64,000 bases of DNA from Quercus robur (lineage: Eukaryota > Streptophyta > Magnoliopsida > Fagales > Fagaceae). The stretch covers positions 12,623,351-12,687,350 of the forward strand of contig NC_065544.1 in the NCBI RefSeq assembly GCF_932294415.1, given 5' to 3'. A program made the position numbers and the translations under genes. Below, piece after piece: positions 25,129 through 36,342 of the stretch. Position 1 is the stretch's first letter; every line of letters starts with the position of its first letter. The notes beneath the pieces were generated by a model, which saw only the letters and a program-made list of their open reading frames with translations, was not told where the DNA came from and ran no database searches.

Positions 25129-25571
25129 CACCTCAAAAATAACACTCCAATTCAATCTAGGAAGACCAATCTCACTCCAAGTAGTACTCTTAAATAAATT
25201 CAGCTTTGCACGTTAAATACATTTCCTACTTGGGCTGGAATTTAAAACCTACTAAAACTTATCTCTTTAGCCTCCAAGAAGCCCATAAAACTTAAATAAG
25301 CTTCCAAGACTTTAATTCCCAATTAAACTCAAATTAAGGTTGTTTAGAAAGGTTAGAACTCTAAAAGATTCCAATAACACTTAAACTCCTAATCCACTAA
25401 AATTTTAATATGAATAATCCACAAAATAACTCTCCACCTTACATCTTCTTTTATTTATTTTCATTGTAGTAGTCATAATATAAAATAATATCACCTTCAA
25501 AATAAATTAAATAATTCATCAATTTCACTCTAAAAGCAATTAAATTAAATTTAAGTGAGGCAGGTGTTACA
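24794..25571 (-). mobile_element. Partial chromovirus LTR with a 20-bp gag scrap
   Basis: On the - strand it begins tgtaacacctgcctcac at 25571 and matches the LTR at 13725-17471 without the LINE. At its lower edge, ggtggctcctacttgatgtt (about 24792-24811) also occurs inside the gag at about 19345-19364, which suggests a deletion junction joining LTR and gag. It contains (TA)n at 25064-25120. No matching 5-bp target duplication was found. Confidence 0.65.
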
Positions 25572-25719
25572 AAGAGAAAGAGAGAGAGAGAGAGATTATT
25601 ATTATTATTATTATTTATTTTTGAAATAAAAGAATATGCGAACAACAAGAGAGAGAAAATGACAGTTTTGCTAAGATTAGTTTTTGACTTTTTTGTATCT
25701 AGCAATGCTCGTGTCCATT

Positions 25720-25770
<51 letters not shown>

Positions 25771-25978
25771 AAAGAAAAGATAATTAGAAGAGAGACAGAA
25801 ATATAATTAGAAGAGAGACAGAGACTTTGATATAAAATTTGATCCTAAGATTCATATTAAGATTATTATTATTATTATTTTTTTTGAGAATCTTATTAAG
25901 ATTAATTATTATCACTAAAATTGATTATTTTTGTGTAGTAGTAATACTTTTGTCTCTTTACTAATATAATCTATATTC

Positions 25979-26023
<45 letters not shown>

Positions 26024-26872
26024 AAACCGAAATCTTTGACATTTTGTTCACCTTTTAAAATTTTGACACATAAACTTTGTAAGTCTCACAAATTTACACC
26101 TCAATATAATTTATTTTTTAATTATAAAATTTTGACAAAGTCCTCTAAGGACTCAAGATCCTTGCCAACTTATATTATCAAAGACTCCATGTTATACTTG
26201 GAATTCCATTGTGTGTACACCATGACAGTTGTTAATGTTTAACATATAGAAATTTTTTTATATTTGCTTTGGCCGTTCCTTACTCCTTAGAGAATTAGAC
26301 ACACACTAAAATTGGTGTGGTTGTTGCTAACATACTCAAAAACTCAAGCAGGATCATCTAACATGGCTCCAATCATATCGTACCTATGGGATTCTTTTTT
26401 CTTCGTTTAATTTGTTGTTTAAGATGCTTTACTGTATTGAGTATATATATAATTGCTTCGGTTTGGTTTATATAGTAGATTTATAGTAAATTTTTATTTA
26501 GATTCAAATATGAAGTAGAAAATATATATGGTTTATGATCTATTGAGGTTAGGGGTAATGATTTCAGGTTGGACCAATAATTCGCAGCTAGAGGCAATTG
26601 ATGCCACCAAAGTATCTTAATATTTTCATTCTTATGTTTGACCTTCTAGTATTTTACCATATTACTTTCGAGATCTCACAAATTTTCACATCACCAATCT
26701 TTTTTATTTTTTAATTATAAAAGATAAGTCTTATTAGGATTAAAGATCCTTGGAATGCTTGGAATTCCAAATAAAGTAGTTTTACATTTTTAGGATTTTC
26801 TCTATCAATCACAATATTATTGTATTAACATTTTAAATGTTAGACTTATTTGAACACAATTAGAACTGTTGT

Positions 26873-26914
<42 letters not shown>

Positions 26915-28002
26915 AAATAAAAATAAAAAATTTAAAAAAATGAAAAATCTCAAGCCTATAAGTCTTTTTTATTTTAATAATTTTCAAAAAAAAGTCCTAT
27001 TAGGACTAATAATGATCCTTAAAATTCTAAATAGAAGATTTTTGTATTTTTATAATTTCATCTATCAGTCAAATTTTATTGTATTAATATCTTAATTGTT
27101 AGTGTTATTTGAAGCCAATTAGAACCGTTGTTTCCATATAAATAAAATAAAATAAAATCTCACGCTTGGAGGTGGCTCCAAACTTTCTCAATTATGTATT
27201 CACTCCATCTATCATGTCTCATGTTTTTCATCTGGGTAAGGGTATTAAAATGATTGCTGGCAATGGGGATTGGGGAAAGTTAAAAAAAATAAAAATATAT
27301 ATATATAGTAATGAAAATGAAATTTATATTTATGTTGAACTTAAGCTTAAGCTTATGTTTTGTTCTCGATCATCTAGATCAAATCTAAATTAATGTAAAC
27401 TAAAGTTTAACACAAATAAATAAATAAATAACATTGACTATCAATATTTTTTTTTCTTCTTCTTATGTCTAGTATTATTATTAGTATTATATAAAGAGTA
27501 GTTGGACAAACTAAAATTGAGAATTTCATAGATAACAATTTAAATGAATTCTTTTCTCATTTGTTTCAAACAAACTTATATTTACCATTTAAATAGTTAT
27601 TAGTTATACTTATTTGTGAATGTCTCACACCCATATGAATGAGATTAAAAACTAGTCAGTTATTAATATTAAAGAATTGCCCCCATTTTAAAGATATATC
27701 TCTTGTAGTTTACTATTGGAGTTATTCGCACGCTGCGCCAAAAAAAAAAAAGGAAAAAAAAAAAAATTCAATCATACATTTATTTATTTATTAACCTGGG
27801 TGCCTCCGTCTGTCAGTGTCAGTAGCACCAAGCCCTCTCTCAACGTTTTTTTTTTTTTTTTTTTTAATAGTAATAAATCTTCCATCGTATATATTGTTTA
27901 AACAAAAGTTGCTCACTTTTATTTTATTACTATAAACTCAAAGCATGCAACATGAACATATATGCCCTATAATATGTCTCACATTTAAAAAAAAAAAAAA
28001 AA
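25572..28002. other. Intergenic, AT-rich, divergent repeats
   Basis: No gene. (TA)n runs lie at 25722-25762, 25985-26018 and 26876-26912. A block of about 180 bp (26697-26880) recurs at 26965-27140 with differences (agtccttattaggac and ttagaaccgttgtttcca type), and a weaker third version covers 26050-26240. 27166-27393 is an open frame without recognisable motifs. Confidence 0.65.
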
Positions 28003-28156
28003 ATGGACAAAGACAATAGAACAAATTTTATTGATTAATGAAGTCATGAACTATGCGTTATGTTTTCGAGGTTGTATTCATCATGGGTCTATATATATGA
28101 TTCCCTATTTCTTCTACTCATATTTTCTCAAAAACAAAAGGTTCCCAACTCCATTT

Positions 28157-28234
28157 CTATATTATAGTCATAGGCTACCTATTGCAAAAACCATTCTTGA
28201 TCAGCCAAATTAATAAAGCAAAAGCTCAAAGGAG
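28157..28234 (+). promoter_or_regulatory. Conserved proximal promoter / 5' leader of UGT copy 2
   Basis: tctatattatag at 28157-28168 lies 67 nt before the ATG. The segment down to caaaagctcaaaggag is nearly identical to copy 1, and the order of words is kept in copy 3. Inferred TATA region; no transcript evidence. Confidence 0.5.
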
Positions 28235-29656
28235 ATGACCAAATTCGAGGTGGTGTTCATGACAAGCCCTGGGATTGGGCACCTTGTTCCAGTTGTTGAG
28301 TTTGCACACCATCTTATCAATCATGACCCTCGATTTTCTGCCACTATACTCATCGTAACCATGCCTCAGAGACCCATTCTCAACACCTACATCCAATCAC
28401 GCGCTGCCACTTCAACCTCCACAAATATCAAATTCATCCACCTCCCTATTGTAGACCCTCCCACACCTGATCAGTACGAGTCTTCCTTTGGCTACTCATG
28501 CTTACTCATTGAAAAGCATAGACCCCATGTTAAGCAAGCAATCACTAAACTCATGGAAACCGAGTTGGACTCAGACCGACGACTCGTCGGGATAATCACA
28601 GACATGTTTTGTACTTCCATGATTGCTGTGGCTAATGAGCTTCACATCCCTTGCTACCTTTACTTTCCGTCCCCGGCTACGTTTCTTGGTTTCATGCTTC
28701 ATCTTCCAATCCTAGATACCCAACTCACCACTGAGTTGTCTGAGTTGGACACTGAGCTGGTTATTCCAGGTTTTGTCAACCCAATTTCTCCAAGCTTGTT
28801 GCCTTCTATAGCATTGGAGAAAGAAGGGTACTCTTGGTTCTTGTACCATGGACGCAAGTACTTTGAAACAGTGGGTATTGTTATTAATACATTTCATGAC
28901 CTTGAGCCTTATGCACTTAACTCGGTCTCTACGAGTCAAGTACCACCAATTTATCCCATTGGGCCTATTCTTGACCTTGTTGGTCCGGCCCAATGGCACC
29001 CAGACCAAGCCAACCACGAGCGAATCATGAAGTGGCTTGATGACCAACCTCCAGCAACAGTGGTATTCTTAAGCTTTGGTAGCCAAGGGTGTCTCAGTGA
29101 GTCTCAAGTGAGAGAGATTGCATTTGGGCTTGAACTAGCCAAGGTTCGGTTTGTCTGGGCGTTACGTGAGCCATCTAAGGCCAAATTTGCCCTCCCGGAT
29201 GACTGTACGAGTCTTGAGAAAGTTTTACCGAATGGGTTTTTGGAGCGAATGACTGGGATTGGATTGGTGTGTGGATGGGTCTCACAAGTGTCAATCCTAG
29301 CTCATAAGGCAATTGGAGGATTTATATCACACTGTGGTTGGAACTCAATTTTGGAAAGCTTGTGGCATGGTATACCAATTGCCACATGGCCAGTTTATGC
29401 TGAACAACAGATGAATGCCTTTGAGATGGTGAAGGAGTTGGGATTAGCTATTGAGATGAGGTTAGATTATAGGGAGGGTAGTGATTTGGTGTCGGCAACG
29501 GAGGTGGAGAGAGGAATAAAGCGTTTGATGAACTATGACGATGAGGTGAGACAAAAAGTTAAAGAAATGAGCAAAAAGTGTAAGGTAGCTAAAATGGAAA
29601 ATGGATCATCATATGCATCACTCGGGGCACTAATTGAGAAACTAGTGAATTCATGA
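28235..29656 (+). CDS. UGT copy 2, family 1 UDP-glycosyltransferase (UGT71-like), 473 aa
   Basis: Predicted soluble cytosolic enzyme that moves a sugar, probably glucose, from UDP-sugar to a hydroxyl of a small acceptor. UGT71 relatives act on flavonoids, dihydrochalcones, abscisic acid and similar phenolics; the acceptor here is unknown. GT-B fold. The N-terminal half carries SPGIGHLVPVVEFAHHL with catalytic His16 and the partner Asp123 in ITDMFCTSM. The PSPG motif spans residues 348-391 (WVSQVSILAHKAIGGF, SHCGWNSILE, WPVYAEQ). Trp22 and Gln44 of the motif fit UDP-glucose. Position 3 of the motif is Ser, not the usual Pro. No signal peptide, no membrane segment, no intron, normal length. The start is fixed by the MTKFEVV shared by all copies. 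All key residues except the PSPG Pro are present, so it is probably active. Confidence 0.95.
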   Translation: MTKFEVVFMTSPGIGHLVPVVEFAHHLINHDPRFSATILIVTMPQRPILNTYIQSRAATSTSTNIKFIHLPIVDPPTPDQYESSFGYSCLLIEKHRPHVKQAITKLMETELDSDRRLVGIITDMFCTSMIAVANELHIPCYLYFPSPATFLGFMLHLPILDTQLTTELSELDTELVIPGFVNPISPSLLPSIALEKEGYSWFLYHGRKYFETVGIVINTFHDLEPYALNSVSTSQVPPIYPIGPILDLVGPAQWHPDQANHERIMKWLDDQPPATVVFLSFGSQGCLSESQVREIAFGLELAKVRFVWALREPSKAKFALPDDCTSLEKVLPNGFLERMTGIGLVCGWVSQVSILAHKAIGGFISHCGWNSILESLWHGIPIATWPVYAEQQMNAFEMVKELGLAIEMRLDYREGSDLVSATEVERGIKRLMNYDDEVRQKVKEMSKKCKVAKMENGSSYASLGALIEKLVNS

Positions 29657-29845
29657 TTCAAGTGGGCTCACTTTCTATTGTGATGAAATGAATTACATTA
29701 CTATTTCTCTTCACTTTTTAGTCCTTTTATTATAGTCTTAAAACTTAGTTGAAGGATGTTGTGGTTCAAAAAAACAAAAAAAATAGTTGAAGTACGTTGA
29801 TTTATTTATATAGTCTTTAATGTATTTTTCTTTTTACTAGACTAT

Positions 29846-30597
29846 TGTAGGGACACGATCCTCAAACGGCCCAACGATGAGGTTGGGCTCGCGCGTGATG
29901 GATCCCGCACAATAAAATTTGTAGAGAGTGGGCTTGAAAGGCCAGCGTTTGGTCACGGGGCGTTAGTACAGGCCGGACCTTAGATAAACCTAGACTAGAA
30001 AAGGCTTTAGTCCGGATATCCAAGCCCAATAACTTCATAAATTGAAGGATTGGACTCCTCGGATCAAGTCCGAGGAGCACTGGTGTTTTTCTCCGGTTAC
30101 CCGTCGATGGGTTTTCCATGGCGGAGCGCATATATTATCCGGGCATTCTCATTCCTCGAGTTTTTTCCAGGAAATGAGATGGGGATCCCCTCTAAATTAG
30201 TTTATCTTTCCTTTTATACTAGCCTACGTTTGTTGTCCCTCGTCCACGTGTAGGGTCAGTTTTTCCAGGACTGATACTTGTCCCGTCAATCCCATCCCAG
30301 CATTGTTGGGCATGGTTAATAAAGCCTAAGAATCCGGTTCTGTTAGGTGCAATGTCATATCAATGAGGGGTATTAAGGACAATTTCCCCGAGATATTTTC
30401 TGATCTTTTAAGTTTGCTTGTATGACACTTTCCTCAAGGAGACTTTGGGTCTGCCGAGGACTAAGCTGTCCTCGGCCGTATCTTCGGGCCCCTTTGGGCT
30501 TAATATTTTTGGGCTTGGGCCCTGGCCTCCTTCAGTTTGGGGTCTGTGGACTCCCCATAAGCGAGCGGGCCGAACCCACAAACTATTGGGCCCCACA
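29846..30597 (-). mobile_element. Solo LTR (752 bp) in the 3' flank of UGT copy 2, TSD ACTAT
   Basis: Termini tgtagggacac and gggccccaca; flanked by ACTAT at 29841-29845 and 30598-30602. The same site in the copy 1 flank is empty, so insertion followed the UGT duplication. A TATAAAAGG box reads on the - strand (about 30212-30220), giving the orientation. GC-rich relative to its surroundings; contains cctcggatcaagtccgagg, an inverted pair. Same family as 35027-36930. Confidence 0.9.
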
Positions 30598-31083
30598 ACT
30601 ATTATTATGAAAATAAAGTTGTCTCACTCACACGCGCGCACGCATGGGCGATAAATTCATAATTATAAAGGTGGAGGGGAGATTAGAACTTTGGATTGAA
30701 AACATTAAAAGGTCACAATCTAAGTTGCACGAGTACGAGTACAACACGTATATAGATAGATATGGGGATACCATGCATTTGGGATATAAAAATTAATTTT
30801 TATTTTATATAATTTTAGACTTTTTTTAGAAGACATTGTTTTAAACATAATTTATGTTTGCTTTAGATTTTAAAATTAAATAACAACAATAACCTCATAT
30901 GCTAGTTTCTAACCCAATATATTATTAAACCATTAATCTACGTAATTAGCTCATTAATAAAAGTAACAGCACTTAAATTAAAACCCATCATATTCTAACC
31001 CAAAAAAAAAAAAAAAAAGTCCATTATATTCTTTTTATAAAAAAGAAAGAAATAAAGAAAACAGTTGATAGCTCACAAAGAAA

Positions 31084-31124
<41 letters not shown>

Positions 31125-31560
31125 TGATAGGTGAGACCGTGAGAGAGCTTTAAGATTATTATTTTTTTTAATAAGTAAGATTTAAAAATAAAGCGAAGAG
31201 TTCAGGTGGGAGGGAGATTAAGAGTATTCACATCAAGGTGGCTAAAAAGTATAGCTTTTAGCAATTCAAAACATTATTTTATCTATTTTAACACTCCACT
31301 TTATAATACATCTAAAATCAAAAGTTTTTTTTTTTCTTTTTTTTACTACTTCATTTAAATATTATTTTTTAATTTTTTTTTTATTCATCATCTATTTCTC
31401 TTTTTTTATTCATTACCACCACAAACCCACCATTGAACTTCGGCTTTCGTAAACACACAAAACACGACAAAAAAGAAAGAGATAAAAAGTAATAAAAAAA
31501 ATTGGGCTTTGGCTTTAGTGAGAGACAAAGAAAGAGTGAGGGCAGAGTAAGCTCTTTATT
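30598..31560. other. Remaining flank of unit B with a partial Harbinger-type MITE
   Basis: Follows the shared flank. A (TA)n lies at 31088-31121. At 31226-31445 the sequence taagagtattcacatcaaggtggc resembles the start of the gagcatccac MITEs and interrupts the shared gttcacatgggg...ataaacgcac block; its other end is not recognised. Confidence 0.55.
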
Positions 31561-33989
31561 TATTTATTTATTTATTTTTTAATAATAGAATATGCGAAAT
31601 AAGAAAAAGACAAAGTGGAAGATGTCGATGCTCGGCCTAAAAAACGAAGCAGAAAACCACTGTCGTCATGGGCCTTCGTTCGACCACCCGTCGTGGCAAT
31701 GCTCCCGCACGCTCAGGGGCTCGTTAGAGGCCCCTCTCTTGGATGATGGAGGATGTGCGTGTGTAGTGGTAGTAGTGTGTGGCGTGGTTCATGCGGGGCT
31801 TTGGGTGCTCTCTCTCTTGGTGGAGGAAGGTAGGTCTACCTTTGGCGTTTGTGGTAGGAATCTGGGCCAAATTTTAAAGGATTACCAAAGGAAAGTGGAG
31901 TCGCCACCAATCTAATGTGGATGGCAAAAAATCTTGATTCTTGGGTCTGGAAGTTTGGTTACATGTGAGGAAAGTGTTATGCACCCCACAACGCCTGTCT
32001 AAGGAGAGTTCTTTGTTTTGATAAAACCTTAATTTTAGGAGATTGACAGTAAAAACATGATTTTGGCATTGGCTTTTGGGGCTTTGCATGCATGGGGGCT
32101 TTGAGGTTTGACTTTTAAATGGGTGTGGTCCCAATTTATGCTTTCTTGAGGCATTTGGCAAAGTACTAGATTTCCACGATGAAAATCCGACGATATGTCA
32201 CCTTACTTTCGCAGCAAAAATTAGGCATTACTTTGCCTTAGGTGACCTAGACTGTGACAGTCACACTGGAAGGGGCGAGTGGGTATATATATACATACAT
32301 CATGCACAATGCAAGCACACAAAGCAGGAAAGTAAATGCCTACGTCCTTAGAGCATGGCCTAAAATATAGGTGCAAGAAAGTAAACAGAGGTCACCATAC
32401 TCTAGAGATGAGGACGAATGGTACATGGCATGATATACCTAATACAACTTGTCTAAGAGAGAAAGGAAGGAGGAAGGAATGGGTTTTAAAAGAGTACATA
32501 ACCAAATGGGAAAGGCTAGACCCCTAAACCTACTATACACAGCCACTTGGCTTATATCCATATGCTTGCATCTTCACCCTTTTTACTTGCGCTTGAGAAA
32601 CCGTGTCTTAGCTCTGTCCTCGCTCCATGTATGTACATGCAAAGACAAACACGAGAAACCAAAAGACAAGTAATGGAAGGAAAAGATGCAAAGAGTATAA
32701 AAAGAGGCATAAAGCAAATAAGCATGATAGACATGGCAAACAAAGAAACAAGAAAGCAAGCAAACAAGCGAGAAGGCAAACAAGCACGAAAGCAAATGAA
32801 AGGTGGTGTATGCCCAAAGGGTTATAACCCTTCAAAAGGAACCAATTGAGAGTTACAACGTTTCATAAAACCGTTCACAAGGCTTAAAACATGTTCAAAC
32901 GTTCAGAACAATTACCAGAAATTTTGTAGAAATTTAGTTTTTACATGTCTCGATTGATCAAGAGGAATCGAGTATATTGAGAGGAATCGTGTATCAATTG
33001 AAAGATATTTTCGATCGATCGAATCAGGAATCAAACATTGATCAAGTCATCCAAAAGCTTCAAATCAAATTTCTTGACCACTTCGATCAATTGAGAAAAT
33101 CTTTGACCGATTGACCATATTGAATTTCAAATTTTCATCTAGAAAATTCTAGAACTTGAATTTTCACTTTATCATCACTATAAAACAAAACTCTCCAAAC
33201 TTAAACATCATTATTACAACCTATCCATGTATATACCTATATATACAACACCAATTACCACTGAAAACACCAAACTAATCAATCTTTGAACCAACACCAC
33301 CACCAAACTGGCTACACACATTGCATATCATAACGATTCAAATCCAAACCTCAGCCACTGATTCAAACCCAATGCAACCACTGAAAATCAAAGCCCATCA
33401 CCACCGACCACCGAAACACTAAAACCAACCCACAACCCACAACCTATTCAAACTTAAGCCTTAAACACTAGTTCAAACTCAAACCCACGACGGAAAACAA
33501 CCCATGACTAAAAACAACCCATGGTAGCAATCCCACGACCACCACGAAACCACTGAAAAGACCCATCCAAAAATGGCGGACAAAACCCAGCAACTAACGC
33601 CCATCCACCATTGTCACCGTAGACGACCTCATTGCCTTTAGTAAGAGTGAAAGTCTCTAAAAGCAATTAAACAATTACAATTGTCAATTGTCAACTGTCG
33701 GAAACTATTCTACTATTCAACTTTGCCAATTTCTTGGTTCTAAAAACCAAACTTTACCAATTTCCTATTATTAACTTTACTCTTTATTGTCTTCTTCACG
33801 TCAAAAATAAGAAGACACTACTTTCTAAAAATAGAGTTGGAGGGAGAGACAAAGTAAAAGTCTCATCTTTAACAAGTCACCTTAGAGACAGAAATGAGAG
33901 AGAGTAGAAAAACTGGGAACTAGTCCCTTTCCTAGTTCTTTGACCTTTCCGATTTTTAAAACCATGTCCAAATCTTTTAATTCGAAGCA
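31561..33989. other. Intergenic, repeat-like, no gene
   Basis: 31860-32350 (aaaggaaagtggagtcgcca, gttatgcaccccacaacgcc) has the style of the leader region of Tat-type retrotransposons but no domain. 32940-33130 holds several tcgatcgatcg/attgatca words. 33270-33480 and 33500-33740 are second copies of 7960-8170 and 24545-24793. No frame with protein-like composition. Confidence 0.55.
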
Positions 33990-34172
33990 AAAATGGGTTG
34001 ACCCGTGACCCAACCCATTTTTTCAGGTCAACCCGACTCGACCTATTTGTTAAAACTTTTTTTTGTTGTAAAAATAAAATAAAATAAAATAAAAATATTA
34101 TTGGTTTAATTATTTGTTGTGAGCATTACAATACACAAGTCAAACTCAATTAGAAATATATAATGGATATTA

Positions 34173-34175
<3 letters not shown>

Positions 34176-34227
<52 letters not shown>
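34176..34227 (+). repeat. (ATT)n microsatellite, target of two LTR insertions
   Basis: A trinucleotide run that resumes at 35007-35026, between the two LTR elements, and again as GTT repeats at 36931-36952. Confidence 0.9.
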
Positions 34228-34228
<1 letters not shown>

Positions 34229-35006
34229 GTAGGGATAAAGGCCTAGGATAATATGTTGGGCCTTGGGCTTTTGTCCGAGGACGCTGAACGGTTCGAGGAG
34301 GGGCAAATAGTCATTTAGGGTCCCAATTTAAAGTCTCATGAGTAAGGAACGAATGAAAGGTAGTCCGAGGAGGAATTACTCCTCAAACGTGGCGTGTGTA
34401 GCTCAAATATGTATTCCAGCAAGTAGAATGATCCTCCAAGAAGCTGCAATGATAGGAACATGCTTCATGAACATACAAGAAGGAAGGAAGCCCAAAAATA
34501 TTTAGGGGAAAGCTACTATCACCGCATTAAATGCATGACAACTACTTTTCTGGTCACATTTATGTGGAGAAGACCTTTGAATAGTGTTATCTTGGCTACC
34601 ACAACTCACAGAAAGCTAGAGAGGGTGTTTGATGGGACAGGTACTCAAGTGGAGGCTTAGATGATCAACAAGTGTAGAATTAAGATGTTCCAAAGGGAGC
34701 TATATAATGTGAGAGACCCTCCCTGAGAAAGGAGGAGGAAGAAGGGAGAAATAAGACTGTAGCAATCTAAATTGTCTTGGTATTCAATTGTGATCAATAT
34801 ATACAAGTGTGACCTCCTCAAACTGAAAGTCTATTGATATCAAAATCTCTTATTTTGTGTTTGATTGTCATTCAATTCAGTATTAGCCGTTGTTCAACTT
34901 ATTAAGGTCTAGTTCTTCGACCCATTATCTACAAATTTATTGTATTAGGCTCATTGGGCCAATATCTCATACGTTTTGGGCTTGGACTGTAAATCGAGAC
35001 CCTACA
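34228..35006 (+). mobile_element. Solo LTR (779 bp), TSD ATTAT
   Basis: Begins tgtagggataaagg and ends cgagaccctaca, inverted TG...CA ends. Flanks ATTAT at 34223-34227 and 35007-35011, though the microsatellite context weakens this. A TATA-like gctatataatg at about 34700 on the + strand. No internal domains. Confidence 0.7.
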
Positions 35007-35136
35007 ATTATTATTATTATTGTTGTTATGGGGCCAGAGAATTCATGGCCCAGGCCCACTCTACATTATGGCCCAAGGCCTAAGCCGAGGAGAGCCATTG
35101 CCGAGGACGCATAATGAAATCCCAAAAGGAGCATAA

Positions 35137-36342
35137 GAGCATCCACAACCCGAAATGCCATCCTATCCCATTTTACCATTCTAAAAAGCTACTTTATTAA
35201 TTATACAATACCATTTTACCATACATCCAACATTCCAACTTTTATTTTTCTATTCTACTCATTAAAATAATATATCTACGTAATAAAATATATTTTTCCA
35301 TTTTTTGTTTTTTTCCCAATTTTCTCCTCCCCTTCCCTCAACCTCTATTACCACGCCTCTACTGCCCAGTCACCACCACCGCGCCTCCACCATGCCCACC
35401 ACGCCACCACTATCCACTGCCCACCAAAATCCCACGGGAACAAAAACGCATGTTAAAAAAAAAAAAAAAAAAAAAAACTAGCATCACAACAGAAAACCAG
35501 AAACCCAGCAACATCGGACCCACGCTGATATCCACCAAACCCAGTGAGCCTACACAAAAACGTAGTGGTGCACAATAACGAAACGGTGCATCGTGGAGTC
35601 AAGGACTGGGAGAGAGAGCCGAGGCTTTTTCCGTTGGGGAATGTCGACGGTGCAATGATAAAGATGGGAAGTTCGCCGAGATTTCCGATGTACGATGACG
35701 ATTTCGGGTGGGGCAAACCTTTGGCAATATGGAGTGGTGGAGCTAATAAATTCGACAATAAGATTTCGGCTTTTCCGAGAAGAGAAGGCAATGGAAGCGC
35801 GCTGATCTCCACCAAACCCAGTGACCCACATTGAGCTCCACCAAACCCAGTGACCCAGGCCCGCCGATCTCCACCAAAGCCATCGCCAATCTGAGCAACC
35901 TAGAAACCCAGCCATACCCACCTCTTCCTTTAAGCACCGGTCACAGCAAAAAAAAAAAAAAAAAAAAAAACAACAGAACACAAAACACAACCTGGATTGC
36001 GACCCATCAGAAAAAATGAATTACTGTGATGTGTGATGTTGATGTTGGGAGGAGGATGGTGTTTGGGTTTGAAGTGAGGAGAGAGCATATGAGAGAGAAG
36101 GAAGAGAGAGTTGAGAAAGATAGAGAGCACTCCGGAGTTGTGAGAGATAGTTGAGAATAAAATATTATTTAAATTTATACAATAGTGCTACAGTGCCATT
36201 CTACATGTAGAATGGCACTGTAGCACAATTCTAAAATTTTTTACAATTCTTTAGTTTTACAATTCCAAATGCGGGCTCTTTTAGGCTTGAAATGCCAAAA
36301 TTTCATTAGATATGGCATATGAAAGTCCCAGTGCTGATGCTC
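35137..36342. mobile_element. Harbinger-type MITE (1206 bp) nested in the LTR, TSD TAA
   Basis: Ends gagcatccacaacc and gtgctgatgctc; flanks TAA at 35134-35136 and 36343-36345. It belongs to the same end-sequence group as 3980-4813 but has a different interior (aaatgccatcctatcccatt and its inverted partner near 36290). It has no transposase; the internal open frames on both strands are shadows of repetitive sequence. Confidence 0.85.
36185..36226. repeat. Perfect 42-bp palindrome inside the nested MITE
   Basis: gtgctacagtgccattctac followed, with no spacer, by its exact reverse complement. It lies 115 bp before the right end of the MITE. Could form a cruciform in DNA or a 21-bp hairpin in RNA. 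Confidence 0.97.

Larger units (their letters stand above)
28003..31080. repeat. UGT duplication unit B (partner 22150-24420)
   Basis: Same unit as at copy 1, from aatggacaaagacaatagaac upstream to acagttgatagctcac downstream, longer because of the solo LTR at 29846-30597. Confidence 0.88.

Noticed and set aside
31592-31915. 107-codon + strand frame
   Set aside because: No motif, Val/Gly-rich low complexity, not seen in the duplicated flank of UGT copy 1.
35453-36130. Several open frames on both strands between 35.4 and 36.1 kb
   Set aside because: They lie inside a Harbinger-type MITE, overlap each other in many frames, begin or end in poly-A/poly-T stretches and show no domain.
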